Origin: UBA4416 sp040389965
Lineage (GTDB): Bacteria; Bacteroidota; Bacteroidia; B-17B0; Aurantibacillaceae
Assembly: GCA_040389965.1 (NCBI GenBank)
Contig: JAZJZF010000032.1
Coordinates: 1-35,648, forward strand
Direction of reading: 5' to 3'
Length of the DNA: 35,648 nucleotides
Of the stretch, positions 16,788 through 26,109 are shown piece after piece. Within the stretch, counting starts at the first letter, position 1, and each line of letters starts with the position of its first letter. The notes beneath the pieces were generated by a model. It was not told where the DNA came from. It did not search any database and was given only the letters and a program-made list of their open reading frames with translations. A program made the position numbers and the translations under genes.

Positions 16788-18854
16788 TTACATCCCCAAC
16801 TGGTTCATAATATACTCAAACGTAAAGGTCCAGTTTTCGATAGACTGTTTTGTGTTTTGTCCGCTGCCATGACCACTGTTGTAATCTACATATAATAAAA
16901 CGGGATTCACCTGCGCATCATTATTTTGTAAAGCTGCTACAAATTTTTTCGCGTTCATAGGATCTACACGGCTTTCGTTAGCACCTGTTGTCACCAACAT
17001 ATTTGGAACGCTCACTCCTTTACGGATATTATGGTAGGGAGAATACCTCAACAACCATCTGAAATCTTCTTCGTTATCAGATGTTCCGTATTCAGGGATC
17101 CAGTAACGCGCAATTAAAAATTTATCGTAACGGATCATGTCCAGTAAAGGCACCTGGCAAACAATGGCTTTGTATAAATCGGGACGTTGCGTAGCCACTG
17201 CACCCATCAAAAGCCCACCATTACTGCCTCCCATGGCAACCAGTTTTTTTGGATTGGTATATTTATTTGCCATTAGCCACTCGGCACAGGCATTAAAATC
17301 ATCAAAACAATTTTGTTTTTTGGCTAGCATGCCATCCCTGTGCCATTGCTCTCCGTATTCGTCTCCGCCACGAATTCCGGCTTCCACTACTACCCCACCG
17401 CTATTAATAAACTCTGAATAAAAGCCATAATAATGTGTAGAGATGCCAATGTTAAAACCACCATAAGCTGTTAACAGCGTTGGATTATTTCCATCTAGTT
17501 TCAGATCTTTTCTGTGGATCACAAATACCGGAATTTTTGTGCTGTCTTTTGATTTATAAAATTTTATTTCGCCCACAATATTATCCATATTGATAGGAAG
17601 AATACGCTGGTAAAACAAACGCCATTTAAAATCCTTTGCAGATGCTACATAAGTTTTAGCTGTAGATGTAAACGTGCTGAGTGTGATATAAATAGAATCT
17701 TCTTCAGCATCATAACTCATGCTTGCTACATCGCCTGTTTCGGGCATTTCCAGTTTCTTTTCGAACTTTCCATTCAGGTCATATAATAACAATGAACTTA
17801 CAATGTCTTTTTTCTCCTGCACAATGATATGAGTGTTCGTAACCGCATAATCCTGTTTTACATTTTTGTTTTCAGGAATAAGGTCTTTCCATTTCGAAAA
17901 ATCGGGATCAGCTACAGAGCCCACCATTAAACGGTAATTGGGAGCATGGTCGTTAGTTAAAACATAAAACTTATCTCCTTTGGCGTAAGGATAGGCATTA
18001 AATTCGGTGCTTTTATAAATTTGAGTGCCATCTCCTTCAGTACCTGTTTTCTTTATGTTTAAAATGTTGGCATAAAAATCACTCTCTCCTAAAAAGGTCA
18101 CATCGCTGTAGCGGTTGTCATAAATAAAGAAGCTGTTCTTCGAATCCTTTGTGGTTCCTATGACTTTAGCTTTTGAAAAGGGATCGCCTATTTTCCAGAA
18201 ATAGGTTTTTAAGGGTTTCTGTTTATCTATGTCTTCTTTTGTACGAATGGTAACGTAACCATGTTGTTGGTCTTTCGTAAAAGAAAAACCAAACACATTT
18301 TCAAGGGTTTTATGTAATATTTTCCCTGTTTTAGTATCGATGATATATAAAGTCGAAATTTCGCCACCTCCCGTTTGTGCAGTGATAGCCGCTATTTCGC
18401 CATTATAGGTGTATTGCATACCCGATGTAGAAGTATTGCCTGTAGGGTCGATTGTAACAGGATCCCAGATCAGCTTTTTCTCTTTTCCTATAATCGTATA
18501 CAGCTTATACTGCTTATCGCCTTTACGCTTTACCGTTTGAAAAACCCTTTTGCTTACGGTTGTCAAAGGCCCTTCGTAATCCATATCAATATAATCGGCA
18601 ATGCTCTTTTCGAGTGCAAGATGCGATTTTTGATTTTTCTTCAAATAATCGAGTGTAAACTCATGTTGTTGCTTTGTCCAGTCAACTACCTTAGCATCTT
18701 TGGCATCCTCCAGCCAACGGTAGTTATCAGTTAGGAGTACATTGTGCAATGTATCCACTTTAGGAATGGAAGCGGTAACGGGATATTTTGGTTTGGTTTG
18801 GCTCACAGCTATGGTAGTTAATGAGGTTAACAGGACAATACTGATTTTGTTCAT
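16788..18854 (-). CDS. Prolyl oligopeptidase family serine peptidase (S9A)
   Basis: A secreted or periplasmic serine peptidase of 688 residues cutting after proline in short peptides. A signal peptide spans about residues 1-18 (ISIVLLTSLTTIAVSQ). The seven-bladed propeller occupies the middle, beginning after the N-terminal VLLTDNYRWLEDAKD motif typical of S9A. The alpha/beta-hydrolase domain carries the triad S544 (GGSNGGLL), D631 (ESRVDPMN) and H662 (NSGHGSG). The frame extends 54 bases further upstream, but ATG 18854 puts the signal peptide at the N-terminus. The upstream extension would also overlap the asnS terminator. The family is certain; physiological substrates are unknown. Confidence 0.93.
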   Translation of the reverse strand: MNKISIVLLTSLTTIAVSQTKPKYPVTASIPKVDTLHNVLLTDNYRWLEDAKDAKVVDWTKQQHEFTLDYLKKNQKSHLALEKSIADYIDMDYEGPLTTVSKRVFQTVKRKGDKQYKLYTIIGKEKKLIWDPVTIDPTGNTSTSGMQYTYNGEIAAITAQTGGGEISTLYIIDTKTGKILHKTLENVFGFSFTKDQQHGYVTIRTKEDIDKQKPLKTYFWKIGDPFSKAKVIGTTKDSKNSFFIYDNRYSDVTFLGESDFYANILNIKKTGTEGDGTQIYKSTEFNAYPYAKGDKFYVLTNDHAPNYRLMVGSVADPDFSKWKDLIPENKNVKQDYAVTNTHIIVQEKKDIVSSLLLYDLNGKFEKKLEMPETGDVASMSYDAEEDSIYITLSTFTSTAKTYVASAKDFKWRLFYQRILPINMDNIVGEIKFYKSKDSTKIPVFVIHRKDLKLDGNNPTLLTAYGGFNIGISTHYYGFYSEFINSGGVVVEAGIRGGDEYGEQWHRDGMLAKKQNCFDDFNACAEWLMANKYTNPKKLVAMGGSNGGLLMGAVATQRPDLYKAIVCQVPLLDMIRYDKFLIARYWIPEYGTSDNEEDFRWLLRYSPYHNIRKGVSVPNMLVTTGANESRVDPMNAKKFVAALQNNDAQVNPVLLYVDYNSGHGSGQNTKQSIENWTFTFEYIMNQLGM

Positions 18855-18882
18855 GTCTAATGATTTAAGTAGTATCAAAAAT

Positions 18883-18931
18883 AAAAAAACATCTGCCCGG
18901 TCTTTCAAAAATGGTAAGAGAGGCAGATGTT
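18883..18931 (-). terminator. Rho-independent terminator of asnS
   Basis: On the - strand AACATCTGCC and GGCAGATGTT form a perfect 10-base stem, followed by a run of T (the A-run at 18883-18889 on the + strand). It starts 26 bases after the asnS stop and separates asnS from the peptidase gene downstream. Confidence 0.8.
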
Positions 18932-18957
18932 ATAAAAGGACGGTAAACCGTTCTGTA

Positions 18958-20406
18958 TTAGAATTCGCAGTTGTTAGGTGTTCTCGGAAATGCAATTACA
19001 TCGCGGATATTAGTCATACCGGTTACAAATAATACCAGTCGCTCAAAGCCCAGACCAAAGCCGGCATGTGGGCAAGATCCAAAACGACGTGTATCCAAAT
19101 ACCAACTCATTTCTTCGGTTGGAATGTGCATGTCTTTCATACGGGATTCCAGTTTTTCTAAACGTTCTTCACGCTGAGAACCACCAATGATTTCGCCAAT
19201 GCCAGGGAATAAAATATCCATAGCGGCTACTGTTTTTCCATCTTCATTCATACGCATGTAGAATGATTTAATGTCTTTAGGATAGTCGGTTAAAATAACC
19301 GGTTTTTTAAAATGTTTCTCCACTAAATAACGCTCGTGTTCACTTTGCAGATCAGCACCCCAGCCATCGATGATGTATTGGAATTTCTTTTTCTTGTTGT
19401 GATTCGATTCACGTAAAATATCAATGGCTTCGGTATACGTAAGCTTAGCAAACTCATTTCCTAAACAGAAATTTAATTTTTCCAGTAAGTTCAGTTCGCT
19501 CCTGTCTGCCTGTGGTTTATTTTTTTCTTCGTCCAATAAGCGCTGCGATAAAAATTCGATATCATCTTTATTATGCTCTAACGCGTATGTGATCACGTAC
19601 TTCAGCATTTCTTCCGCCAAAGCCATATTGTCTTTTAAATCAAAGAACGCCATTTCAGGTTCTATCATCCAGAACTCTGCTAAGTGACGGGTAGTATTTG
19701 AATTCTCTGCACGAAAAGTCGGGCCAAAAGTATAGACATCGCTAAAAGCCATAGCACCTAGCTCGCCTTCGAGTTGGCCTGAAACCGTTAAGTTTGTTGC
19801 TTTTCCGAAAAAATCCTGTTTAAAATCTACGTTTCCGTTTTCATCTAGCGGTGGGTTTTTTGCATCAAGTGTCGTTACACGAAACATTTCCCCGGCACCT
19901 TCTGCATCACTGCTTGTAATGATGGGTGTATGTAAATACAAAAACCCTTTATCGTTAAAGAACTTATGGATCGCATAAGCCAGTGTATGACGTACTCTGA
20001 ATACCGCGCCAAATACGTTGGTACGGAAACGCAGGTGAGCAATCTCTCTTAAATATTCTAAGGAATGTGCTTTAGGTTGTAAGGGGAATGCATTTGGTTT
20101 ACTGATGTCAGATTCTGCATCGCCGTATATTTCTATTTCAGAAACAACAATCTCTACGGATTGTCCTTTACCTAATGATTTTATTAATTTGCCGGTAACA
20201 CCAATGCAGGCGCCCGGTGTAATGCGTTTTAAAATATCAGGATTTGTTGTTTCGTGATTAACAACGGCCTGTAAATTATGAATGCATGATCCATCATTCA
20301 TTGCTATGAATGACGTATTACGGAATGTACGTACCCAACCTTTTACTGTAATTGTCTGATCAATCAGATCTCCCTTTAAAACTTCTTTAATTTTTACGCG
20401 TGACAT
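18958..20406 (-). CDS. asnS: Asparaginyl-tRNA synthetase
   Basis: A 482-residue class II aminoacyl-tRNA synthetase that charges tRNA-Asn. The N-terminal OB-fold anticodon-binding domain (about 1-110) begins with VKGWVRTFRN. The catalytic domain has HTPIITSSDAEGAGEMF, motif 2 FRAENSNTTRHLAEF with the MIEPEMAF that favours AsnRS over AspRS, and motif 3 GFGLGFERLVLF followed by the usual C-terminal PRTPNNCEF. Length and order match the family. It starts at ATG 20406, just after a small membrane-protein gene, and is followed by a clear terminator. No T-box leader was seen, in keeping with Bacteroidota. Confidence 0.97.
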   Translation of the reverse strand: MSRVKIKEVLKGDLIDQTITVKGWVRTFRNTSFIAMNDGSCIHNLQAVVNHETTNPDILKRITPGACIGVTGKLIKSLGKGQSVEIVVSEIEIYGDAESDISKPNAFPLQPKAHSLEYLREIAHLRFRTNVFGAVFRVRHTLAYAIHKFFNDKGFLYLHTPIITSSDAEGAGEMFRVTTLDAKNPPLDENGNVDFKQDFFGKATNLTVSGQLEGELGAMAFSDVYTFGPTFRAENSNTTRHLAEFWMIEPEMAFFDLKDNMALAEEMLKYVITYALEHNKDDIEFLSQRLLDEEKNKPQADRSELNLLEKLNFCLGNEFAKLTYTEAIDILRESNHNKKKKFQYIIDGWGADLQSEHERYLVEKHFKKPVILTDYPKDIKSFYMRMNEDGKTVAAMDILFPGIGEIIGGSQREERLEKLESRMKDMHIPTEEMSWYLDTRRFGSCPHAGFGLGFERLVLFVTGMTNIRDVIAFPRTPNNCEF

Positions 20407-20459
20407 AATTTAAATTTAAGACTGTGAAGATAATAAAACCATGGGAGTTTAAAAAGGAT

Positions 20460-20984
20460 TTATTTTGCAGAATCTACGCCATAATTGGCTGATTTTATCC
20501 TTTTAACAGCAAGGGTTATAGCTATTATACCCATTACTGAAAAATCAATAAGCCACCAGGGTATTTGAAGGTGATAAAAAAAGATACGATGAAATACAAC
20601 CCTTGTTAACGGATATAATAAGATCAATATTCTTAAAGCAATATCTGTCTTTGATCTGCAAACGCTTATAACAAGAAGACTCCATATGGTTAGTGTTGAA
20701 ACCATAAAAAGAATAAGACCAAATGGCCAATGCAGAATCATAAACATCCTGCCAATAAATGCAAACGGAATCAAGGAAATACTTACCCACTTTATGATCT
20801 TCCCTGAGCGCAACGCTTCACAGAGAATGATAAAAAACACGAACGCATCCATGAAATAGCCAAAATATTTTATCTGTATATGAACACCGATATCATAAGG
20901 CAGAAACATCCTAAAAGAAGAGTAAATAAACAGGAAAGCGAACCCTGCAAGCAGGATATCATAATATAACTTCCTAGGCAGCAT
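20460..20984 (-). CDS. Small polytopic membrane protein of unknown function
   Basis: A 174-residue protein not recognised from its sequence. It has about six hydrophobic segments, near residues 8-24, 42-58, 68-86, 89-108, 114-130 and 142-160, with a basic C-terminus (KRIKSANYGVDSAK). There are no clear catalytic motifs. Segments such as GRMFMILHWPFG lie between helices. It starts three bases after the riboflavin synthase stop codon and ends 53 bases before asnS, so it is probably co-transcribed with ribE. A link to flavin uptake or metabolism would be only a guess from position. Confidence 0.7.
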   Translation of the reverse strand: MLPRKLYYDILLAGFAFLFIYSSFRMFLPYDIGVHIQIKYFGYFMDAFVFFIILCEALRSGKIIKWVSISLIPFAFIGRMFMILHWPFGLILFMVSTLTIWSLLVISVCRSKTDIALRILILLYPLTRVVFHRIFFYHLQIPWWLIDFSVMGIIAITLAVKRIKSANYGVDSAK

Positions 20985-20987
20985 GGC

Positions 20988-21581
20988 TTAGTTATTTGAT
21001 TTCTTCAACAACCTCGCCACATATTTACCAACGATATCAAACTCCAGATTTACAGTATCTCCTTTTTTTAGTGTTTTGAAAACGGTGTTTTCGTAGGTGT
21101 AAGGAATAATACAAACAGAAAAGGAATGGTCGTGAGAGTCAACAACCGTAAGGCTTGTCCCATTAATGGTAATACTCCCTTTTTCAACGGTTACATTTCC
21201 TTTGCCTGAATCGTAATTAATGACGTAAGTCCAGCTACCATCATTATCTATAACATCTTTTACTGTTCCGGTTTGGTCAACATGACCCTGTACAATATGC
21301 CCGTCGAAACGGCCATTAGCAGGCATACAACGTTCCAGGTTAACAATGCTTCCAATTGTAAGACTTCCTAAATTGGTTTTCTGTAATGTTTCTTCAATAG
21401 CCGTTACGGTATAGTTGTGTCCGTCTATTTTAACAACGGTTAAACAAACGCCATTGTGCGCTACGCTTTGGTCAATTTTTAGTTCGTGGGTAATGGAAGA
21501 GCTAAATGTAAAATGCACATTTGTATGCTCTGTTTGTATATGCTCTAGTGTTGCGAGCGTTTCTATGATTCCTGTAAACAT
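20988..21581 (-). CDS. ribE: Riboflavin synthase, alpha subunit
   Basis: A 197-residue enzyme that converts two molecules of 6,7-dimethyl-8-ribityllumazine into riboflavin. It has the hallmark start MFTGIIE and two homologous lumazine-binding barrels, each with its own copy of the substrate motif (NGVCLTVV in the first, NGTSLTVV in the second) and a GHIVQGHVDQTG segment between. The C-terminus is LEFDIVGKYVARLL. It is alone, without the rest of the rib genes, and no FMN riboswitch fold was seen in the 142-base upstream region. A perfect -7-like box (TAAATTTG on the - strand, 21593-21586) lies only four bases before the start codon. Confidence 0.95.
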   Translation of the reverse strand: MFTGIIETLATLEHIQTEHTNVHFTFSSSITHELKIDQSVAHNGVCLTVVKIDGHNYTVTAIEETLQKTNLGSLTIGSIVNLERCMPANGRFDGHIVQGHVDQTGTVKDVIDNDGSWTYVINYDSGKGNVTVEKGSITINGTSLTVVDSHDHSFSVCIIPYTYENTVFKTLKKGDTVNLEFDIVGKYVARLLKKSNN

Positions 21582-21679
21582 GGTACAAATTTAAGGTTTT
21601 TGGGGCTAACTCAAAACATATATCATCTACACGCCCCTGTCTCTCTCTGAAAAGAAGGGAATAGAACCACACCCCCCTG

Positions 21680-21706
21680 CCCCTCTTGTTAGAGGGGAAT
21701 AGAACA
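21680..21706. repeat. Dispersed CCCCTCT/AGAGGGG hairpin repeat, second copy
   Basis: CCCCTCT-TGTT-AGAGGGG followed by AATAGAACA lies between ribE and the large outer-membrane protein gene. It matches 9286-9312. A degenerate extra copy (AAGAAGGGAATAGAACC) is just to the left, at about 21652-21668. Confidence 0.55.
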
Positions 21707-21723
21707 TTTGGAACAATCTGCAT

Positions 21724-24700
21724 TTAGAAAAATGCTCTCACCTGCGCTCCACCAAGATTAACGACTTTAGTGCCGGGCGATTTCCGTCCATCGTAATTAA
21801 TGCTTATTTGTATGTTATTGGTAAGGTTACGCTGGTAGCTTAAGCCCCAGGTGTAATTGTGCCCTGTTTTTAGGGCGTTGAGCATTTCGTAAGCAATAGG
21901 GGTATTTTCCAAATCATTGTAGCTAATGGAAATAAAATTTATTTTTCCGGTTAAACTTCCTTTTTCTACCTGATTGTATTTGAACTCTAAACCAAAGTCG
22001 TTCAGTTCCGCTTTTTGAAAACCTTCTAAAATAATGTTGCGCTTAATGTCGTATTTATAACTCGCACTTACCCTAAAAGCTGTGTTGGGCTGATAGCTGA
22101 GCTTTTGCTCAAGATCAAAATACTCAATTGCATAATTTCTGGTTGAAAAATATAAGGAAACACTTGATTTGTTACCATATATATTTGTACTATTAATGCT
22201 CCAGGCACGGGTTACGTTCCAACGCCACCGCCACTCATGGGTTTCGTTACCCCTGGTTTCAAAACCATTGGTTAGTAATTGTTTACTGATATTATTCTGG
22301 TAAGTGTAATCTGTTCCAAATACAGCCGCACTCTGGTTAAAAAAAACACTTTGCCTGATCGAATAATTCAGGGCTGTAATCAATGTATCGTTAAGCCTGA
22401 TGTCAAAAGGATCAAAGGTGAAAAGCCGTCCGTTATCATTCGATTTTTTATCGACGCGGTATACAGATTGAGTAGCAAAACGACTTAAAAATTTCATGGC
22501 TTTGTTAACGGAATCCTTTAAAAAGACCGACGGACGCAGGTTTAAAGAAAAACTGAACTGATCATGTAATACTTTTACGTATTGGTTAGTTGGAGTATAC
22601 ACCCTGATGTATAAGGCCTGATCGGGAAATTGTGCAATTTCAAATTCGTTTAATTCAGCTATGCCGTTCTCGTTATAATCTTTCCAGGCATAGGTTCCCT
22701 GACCTGCCGCCACAAGTAAGTAGTAATATTCTTTTTTGTTTTCGAGTCCGTAACCCGTTTCATAAAATATACTCGATGTGGCAAAGCCCCTCATCAGCCT
22801 TGGGGAGTATTCCACACGGCCTAATACGGTATTATCGGGTTTCAAAAATAAAGGGTTGGCATTTTTTAAATGCAGCTCACGGTAGGTAAGTATCACTGAG
22901 AACGGATGGTTTCGAATGGTATTGATATTAGCCGAAAACCCCGCATTTTGCGCCAGGGTAGAATCTTTTAAAATAGCACTGTAAGCCTGCTTATCTCTCC
23001 GTTCGCGGTAAAACAATTTATATAAATTGCCGCTGGTATCCCTGTTGGTAATGTTTCCTTCCCATTCCCAAAATTGGTAGCTCCTTGGTAACAGGCTGTC
23101 AGAAGTTGTTTTGCGAAATTCGTTATGCTCAAACTCATCGAGGTAGGTTAATTTTAATTTGCCTAAGCCTTGCGATATGGATGCTTTATGCCTGTAAAAA
23201 TTACTGCGTTGTTGAAGATACCTACTGGTAAGGTACGACCCGTTATACGTGACTGAGGTGTTCTTCAGGTTATAAAAGCTTTGGATGCCATGTTTTAAAC
23301 CCTGGTAAAAAGAACCTTCGTCAAAAAAATTAATGCCGTACAGCATTTTGAATTTATTTCCTTTTTGAATCCCCGCCTGTGCAAAACCAACATTTTGATC
23401 TGTATTAATAGGCGCGCTGATTGGCCTGTTCCAGTCACGTTCAAACTCTACTGCTCTATACCGTTCAATAGGATTAAAATATTTTTGAATGTATTCGTAA
23501 CCTACGTTATAAATGGCATTTAAGGATTCTTTCTTGACTGTATCCAGCTTTATAACGGTTTGGTTATTACTGTTCAGTCTAAATCCATAACCATCATCAT
23601 CTTTCGAATCAAATTTGCTAAAGGTGTTAATGTCGTTTTTTGTATACACGCCTTCTACATCCAGATTATGATTTTTGTCAAATACATAATTACCTCCGGC
23701 TGTTACCATTTGTTTTTTCTTGGGCGTTACCAAAGGAATAACCGGCTCATAGTTTCCCTGCAAAATGCCCCCGATAGGTGCCACCCATTGGTATACCCGA
23801 CCATTGGCCGTAGTAAGTTGTTGCACATAATGCCCACTGTTTTCGCCTACGTAACTAAATTTTACACGGTACTTTGCGCTATCGGCATTAGTAGAATACA
23901 CATAAATTCCTGAATAGATAAGGCTGGTAACGATCGTATCTTTTTTCCAGTAAAACACATCCGTATTATTAAAATCAGAGAGGGTTGCTCCCGTTGAAAC
24001 GGCCTTACTTAAGGTATCTCCAATAGTAAAGAGTGTTAGTTTTTGCTGATCGGAAAGGGTTTGCTGCAGGGTTTTGTTTTTATTATCCTGCTCCCCAAAT
24101 ACATTAAGCCTCAATTTCAGTTTTTGCATCTCTATTTCTTCGCTAAAAAAATACAGGGAGCGCGCGTAATTACGTTCGGCATACTGAAACTCCGCAATGA
24201 TCCTTTTATCTTTGGTAATAATTTGCCTGGCGGTAAAGGTTACTTCGGCTGTGTTATAATCAATAATATAATCGTTCTCCTGCCCGCGCTGTAAAAGCCT
24301 TCCATCGATGTATATTTTTTCGGTACCGGATAACACAATAATAAACTGCTCGTTATCGGCTCCTTTTAAACGATAGGGTCCCTGGTTGTTTTCTGTTCCC
24401 TGAACCACGTTCCTGGCAAATTTTCCTTTACTTACCGCTCCACTCAGTTGTGTTTTAAATAACACAGTCTTTTTCTCTATTGTATCTTTGTAGGTATTCG
24501 AAAAATAAGCACCCTGCGACCTTTTATAGAAATTCATAAAATAGCTGTTGGGCCTTTGTAACTGGAAATCGCCTACAATTAATTTGTTATTCTGGTTCGA
24601 CAGTTGAATAAATACTTTATCAAATTCCTGCAATTGTGCCGTTGTTCCATCTGCCTGAAAAGGAATATTATCATCTGTAGCCGCCAACAACAGATCAACA

Positions 24701-25209
24701 TCCTGGGTAAGTTTCCCACTTACCTGTAAATTGAGACTTGAGTTTACTACCACATCCTGGTTATTCCCAAAGCTAATGCCCCGGCTAATACTCCCATTTT
24801 TATTTAAACCATCGGTTATAAATGATTCGTTGTTATTGTTCAGGGGATCAAACGAAATGGTAAAGGGGTTTGAGGGTAGCGAAAGATCTTTGGTTAAGAC
24901 GGCTTTACTTTTATGGAAGTAGTTTTTCTCGAAATTATACGGAAAAGTTTTGTAGGCAACAACGAGCGTGTCTTTTGGTCTTTCTTTAAAGATGAGGGCT
25001 TTCAATGCATAATTAATCTTATAGGAGGCTGTATCAAGTGCTCCTGTTTTGGAGGAAAGCTTTACAGAGCCCGGTATGAGGCTCAGACTGTCTAAAAAAA
25101 GTGTATCCGATTTTAAAAGGTATTGCTTTTGTTTTAAGTTCGTTTGAGCCATTAACCCAAGCGTACTTCCAACTAAAAAAAACACTATGCAACTGATCCT
25201 CAAAACCAC
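21724..25209 (-). CDS. Large Bacteroidota outer-membrane beta-barrel protein, function unknown
   Basis: A 1161-residue protein with a signal peptide (ISCIVFFLVGSTLGLMAQ, about residues 5-22). An N-terminal beta-rich region follows, with NGSISRGISFGNNQDVVVN near 138-156 and DVDLLLAATDDNIPFQ. A conserved-looking module at about 290-345 has EKIYIDGRLLQRGQENDYII and then an Asp-Tyr-Asn-Thr turn. The remainder is strand-rich and aromatic, ending in phenylalanine (VRAFF), as outer-membrane barrels do. It resembles a family of unnamed large Bacteroidota proteins with SprA-like style, though SprA itself is about twice as long. The start is GTG 25209 or the TTG two codons later; no ATG precedes the signal peptide. 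It is followed by ribE after a 142-base spacer containing a hairpin repeat. No function is assigned. Confidence 0.75.
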   Translation of the reverse strand: MVLRISCIVFFLVGSTLGLMAQTNLKQKQYLLKSDTLFLDSLSLIPGSVKLSSKTGALDTASYKINYALKALIFKERPKDTLVVAYKTFPYNFEKNYFHKSKAVLTKDLSLPSNPFTISFDPLNNNNESFITDGLNKNGSISRGISFGNNQDVVVNSSLNLQVSGKLTQDVDLLLAATDDNIPFQADGTTAQLQEFDKVFIQLSNQNNKLIVGDFQLQRPNSYFMNFYKRSQGAYFSNTYKDTIEKKTVLFKTQLSGAVSKGKFARNVVQGTENNQGPYRLKGADNEQFIIVLSGTEKIYIDGRLLQRGQENDYIIDYNTAEVTFTARQIITKDKRIIAEFQYAERNYARSLYFFSEEIEMQKLKLRLNVFGEQDNKNKTLQQTLSDQQKLTLFTIGDTLSKAVSTGATLSDFNNTDVFYWKKDTIVTSLIYSGIYVYSTNADSAKYRVKFSYVGENSGHYVQQLTTANGRVYQWVAPIGGILQGNYEPVIPLVTPKKKQMVTAGGNYVFDKNHNLDVEGVYTKNDINTFSKFDSKDDDGYGFRLNSNNQTVIKLDTVKKESLNAIYNVGYEYIQKYFNPIERYRAVEFERDWNRPISAPINTDQNVGFAQAGIQKGNKFKMLYGINFFDEGSFYQGLKHGIQSFYNLKNTSVTYNGSYLTSRYLQQRSNFYRHKASISQGLGKLKLTYLDEFEHNEFRKTTSDSLLPRSYQFWEWEGNITNRDTSGNLYKLFYRERRDKQAYSAILKDSTLAQNAGFSANINTIRNHPFSVILTYRELHLKNANPLFLKPDNTVLGRVEYSPRLMRGFATSSIFYETGYGLENKKEYYYLLVAAGQGTYAWKDYNENGIAELNEFEIAQFPDQALYIRVYTPTNQYVKVLHDQFSFSLNLRPSVFLKDSVNKAMKFLSRFATQSVYRVDKKSNDNGRLFTFDPFDIRLNDTLITALNYSIRQSVFFNQSAAVFGTDYTYQNNISKQLLTNGFETRGNETHEWRWRWNVTRAWSINSTNIYGNKSSVSLYFSTRNYAIEYFDLEQKLSYQPNTAFRVSASYKYDIKRNIILEGFQKAELNDFGLEFKYNQVEKGSLTGKINFISISYNDLENTPIAYEMLNALKTGHNYTWGLSYQRNLTNNIQISINYDGRKSPGTKVVNLGGAQVRAFF

Positions 25210-25270
25210 TGGTTAATATAACGGTTTATAAAGATAGAAATTGTATTTTTAACCCATAAACTATATTTAA

Positions 25271-26035
25271 ATGCGAATTATCACTTATAACGTTAACGGC
25301 ATAAGAGCCGCTATGAACAAAGGATTAGTTGAATGGGTAAAGGCATCTGACCCTGATGTGTTATGTTTACAGGAAATTAAAGCTACTCCCGATCAGGTGG
25401 ATACCAAAGCTTTTGAAGATCTTGGGTATCATTTGTACTGGTATCCCGCGCAAAAGAAGGGTTACAGTGGTGTTGCCATTTTTAGTAAAGAAAAGGCAAA
25501 ACACGTGGAATATGGTTGTGGTATTGATGCCTATGATTTTGAAGGCCGTGTATTACGGGTTGATCTTAAGCACTGTTCTGTGATGAGCGTATACCATCCA
25601 AGCGGGAGCAGTGGCGACGATAGGCAAAGTTTTAAAATGAAATGGTTAAGCGATTTTCAAAATTATATCGATGGTTTAAAGTCCAAAATCCCTAATCTGG
25701 TGCTGTGTGGCGACTATAACATATGCCATAAACCTATTGATATTCATAACCCGAAATCAAACGCCAATACCTCCGGATTTCTCCCTGAAGAAAGAGAATG
25801 GATGGAGCAATTTATCACATCTGGTTTTATAGATTCTTTCAGACATTTTAATCAGGAACCGCATCAATATAGCTGGTGGAGCTACCGCGCAGGAAGCAGA
25901 GGTAAAAACCTTGGATGGCGCATTGATTATAACCTTGTAGCGCATTCTCTTCAAAAAAATCTATCGCGTTCAGTCATTTTAAGCGACGCTATGCACAGCG
26001 ATCATTGCCCGGTATTATTAGAGATGCAGTTTTAA
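25271..26035 (+). CDS. xth: Exodeoxyribonuclease III (AP endonuclease)
   Basis: A 254-residue DNA repair nuclease of the ExoIII/APE1 family, acting at abasic sites and 3' blocks. Key residues are N7 in MRIITYNVNGIRAA, the metal-binding E35 in CLQEIKA, the tyrosine in YHPSGSSGDDR, D and N in LCGDYNICHKPIDIHNPKSN, the WRIDYNLVA segment, and the C-terminal catalytic SDHCPV. Length is normal. It is divergent from the large outer-membrane protein gene across only 61 bases. A TATATTTA box at 25262-25269 lies one base before the ATG, with TTG at 25241-25243. Confidence 0.95.
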   Translation: MRIITYNVNGIRAAMNKGLVEWVKASDPDVLCLQEIKATPDQVDTKAFEDLGYHLYWYPAQKKGYSGVAIFSKEKAKHVEYGCGIDAYDFEGRVLRVDLKHCSVMSVYHPSGSSGDDRQSFKMKWLSDFQNYIDGLKSKIPNLVLCGDYNICHKPIDIHNPKSNANTSGFLPEEREWMEQFITSGFIDSFRHFNQEPHQYSWWSYRAGSRGKNLGWRIDYNLVAHSLQKNLSRSVILSDAMHSDHCPVLLEMQF

Positions 26036-26053
26036 CAATTTTAGCTAATTATT

Positions 26054-26084
26054 TTAGGTTTTTTAGTTTTTAAGATTATATTTG
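26054..26084 (+). promoter_or_regulatory. Bacteroidota-type promoter of the peptide-binding lipoprotein gene
   Basis: A perfect TAnnTTTG -7 box (TATATTTG, 26077-26084) lies 25 bases before the ATG at 26110. A weaker -33 element (TTAG at 26054-26057 in place of TTTG) is 19 bases upstream of it. Confidence 0.6.
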
Positions 26085-26109
26085 TGTTACTAAAAACTTA
26101 CGTACTAGT

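Noticed and set aside
18742..19032. A 96-codon + strand frame over the peptidase/asnS junction
   Set aside because: Antisense to two well-supported genes and the terminator, with no recognisable protein features.
21582..21723. FMN riboswitch upstream of ribE
   Set aside because: None of the conserved FMN-aptamer helices could be seen; the stretch is repeat sequence.
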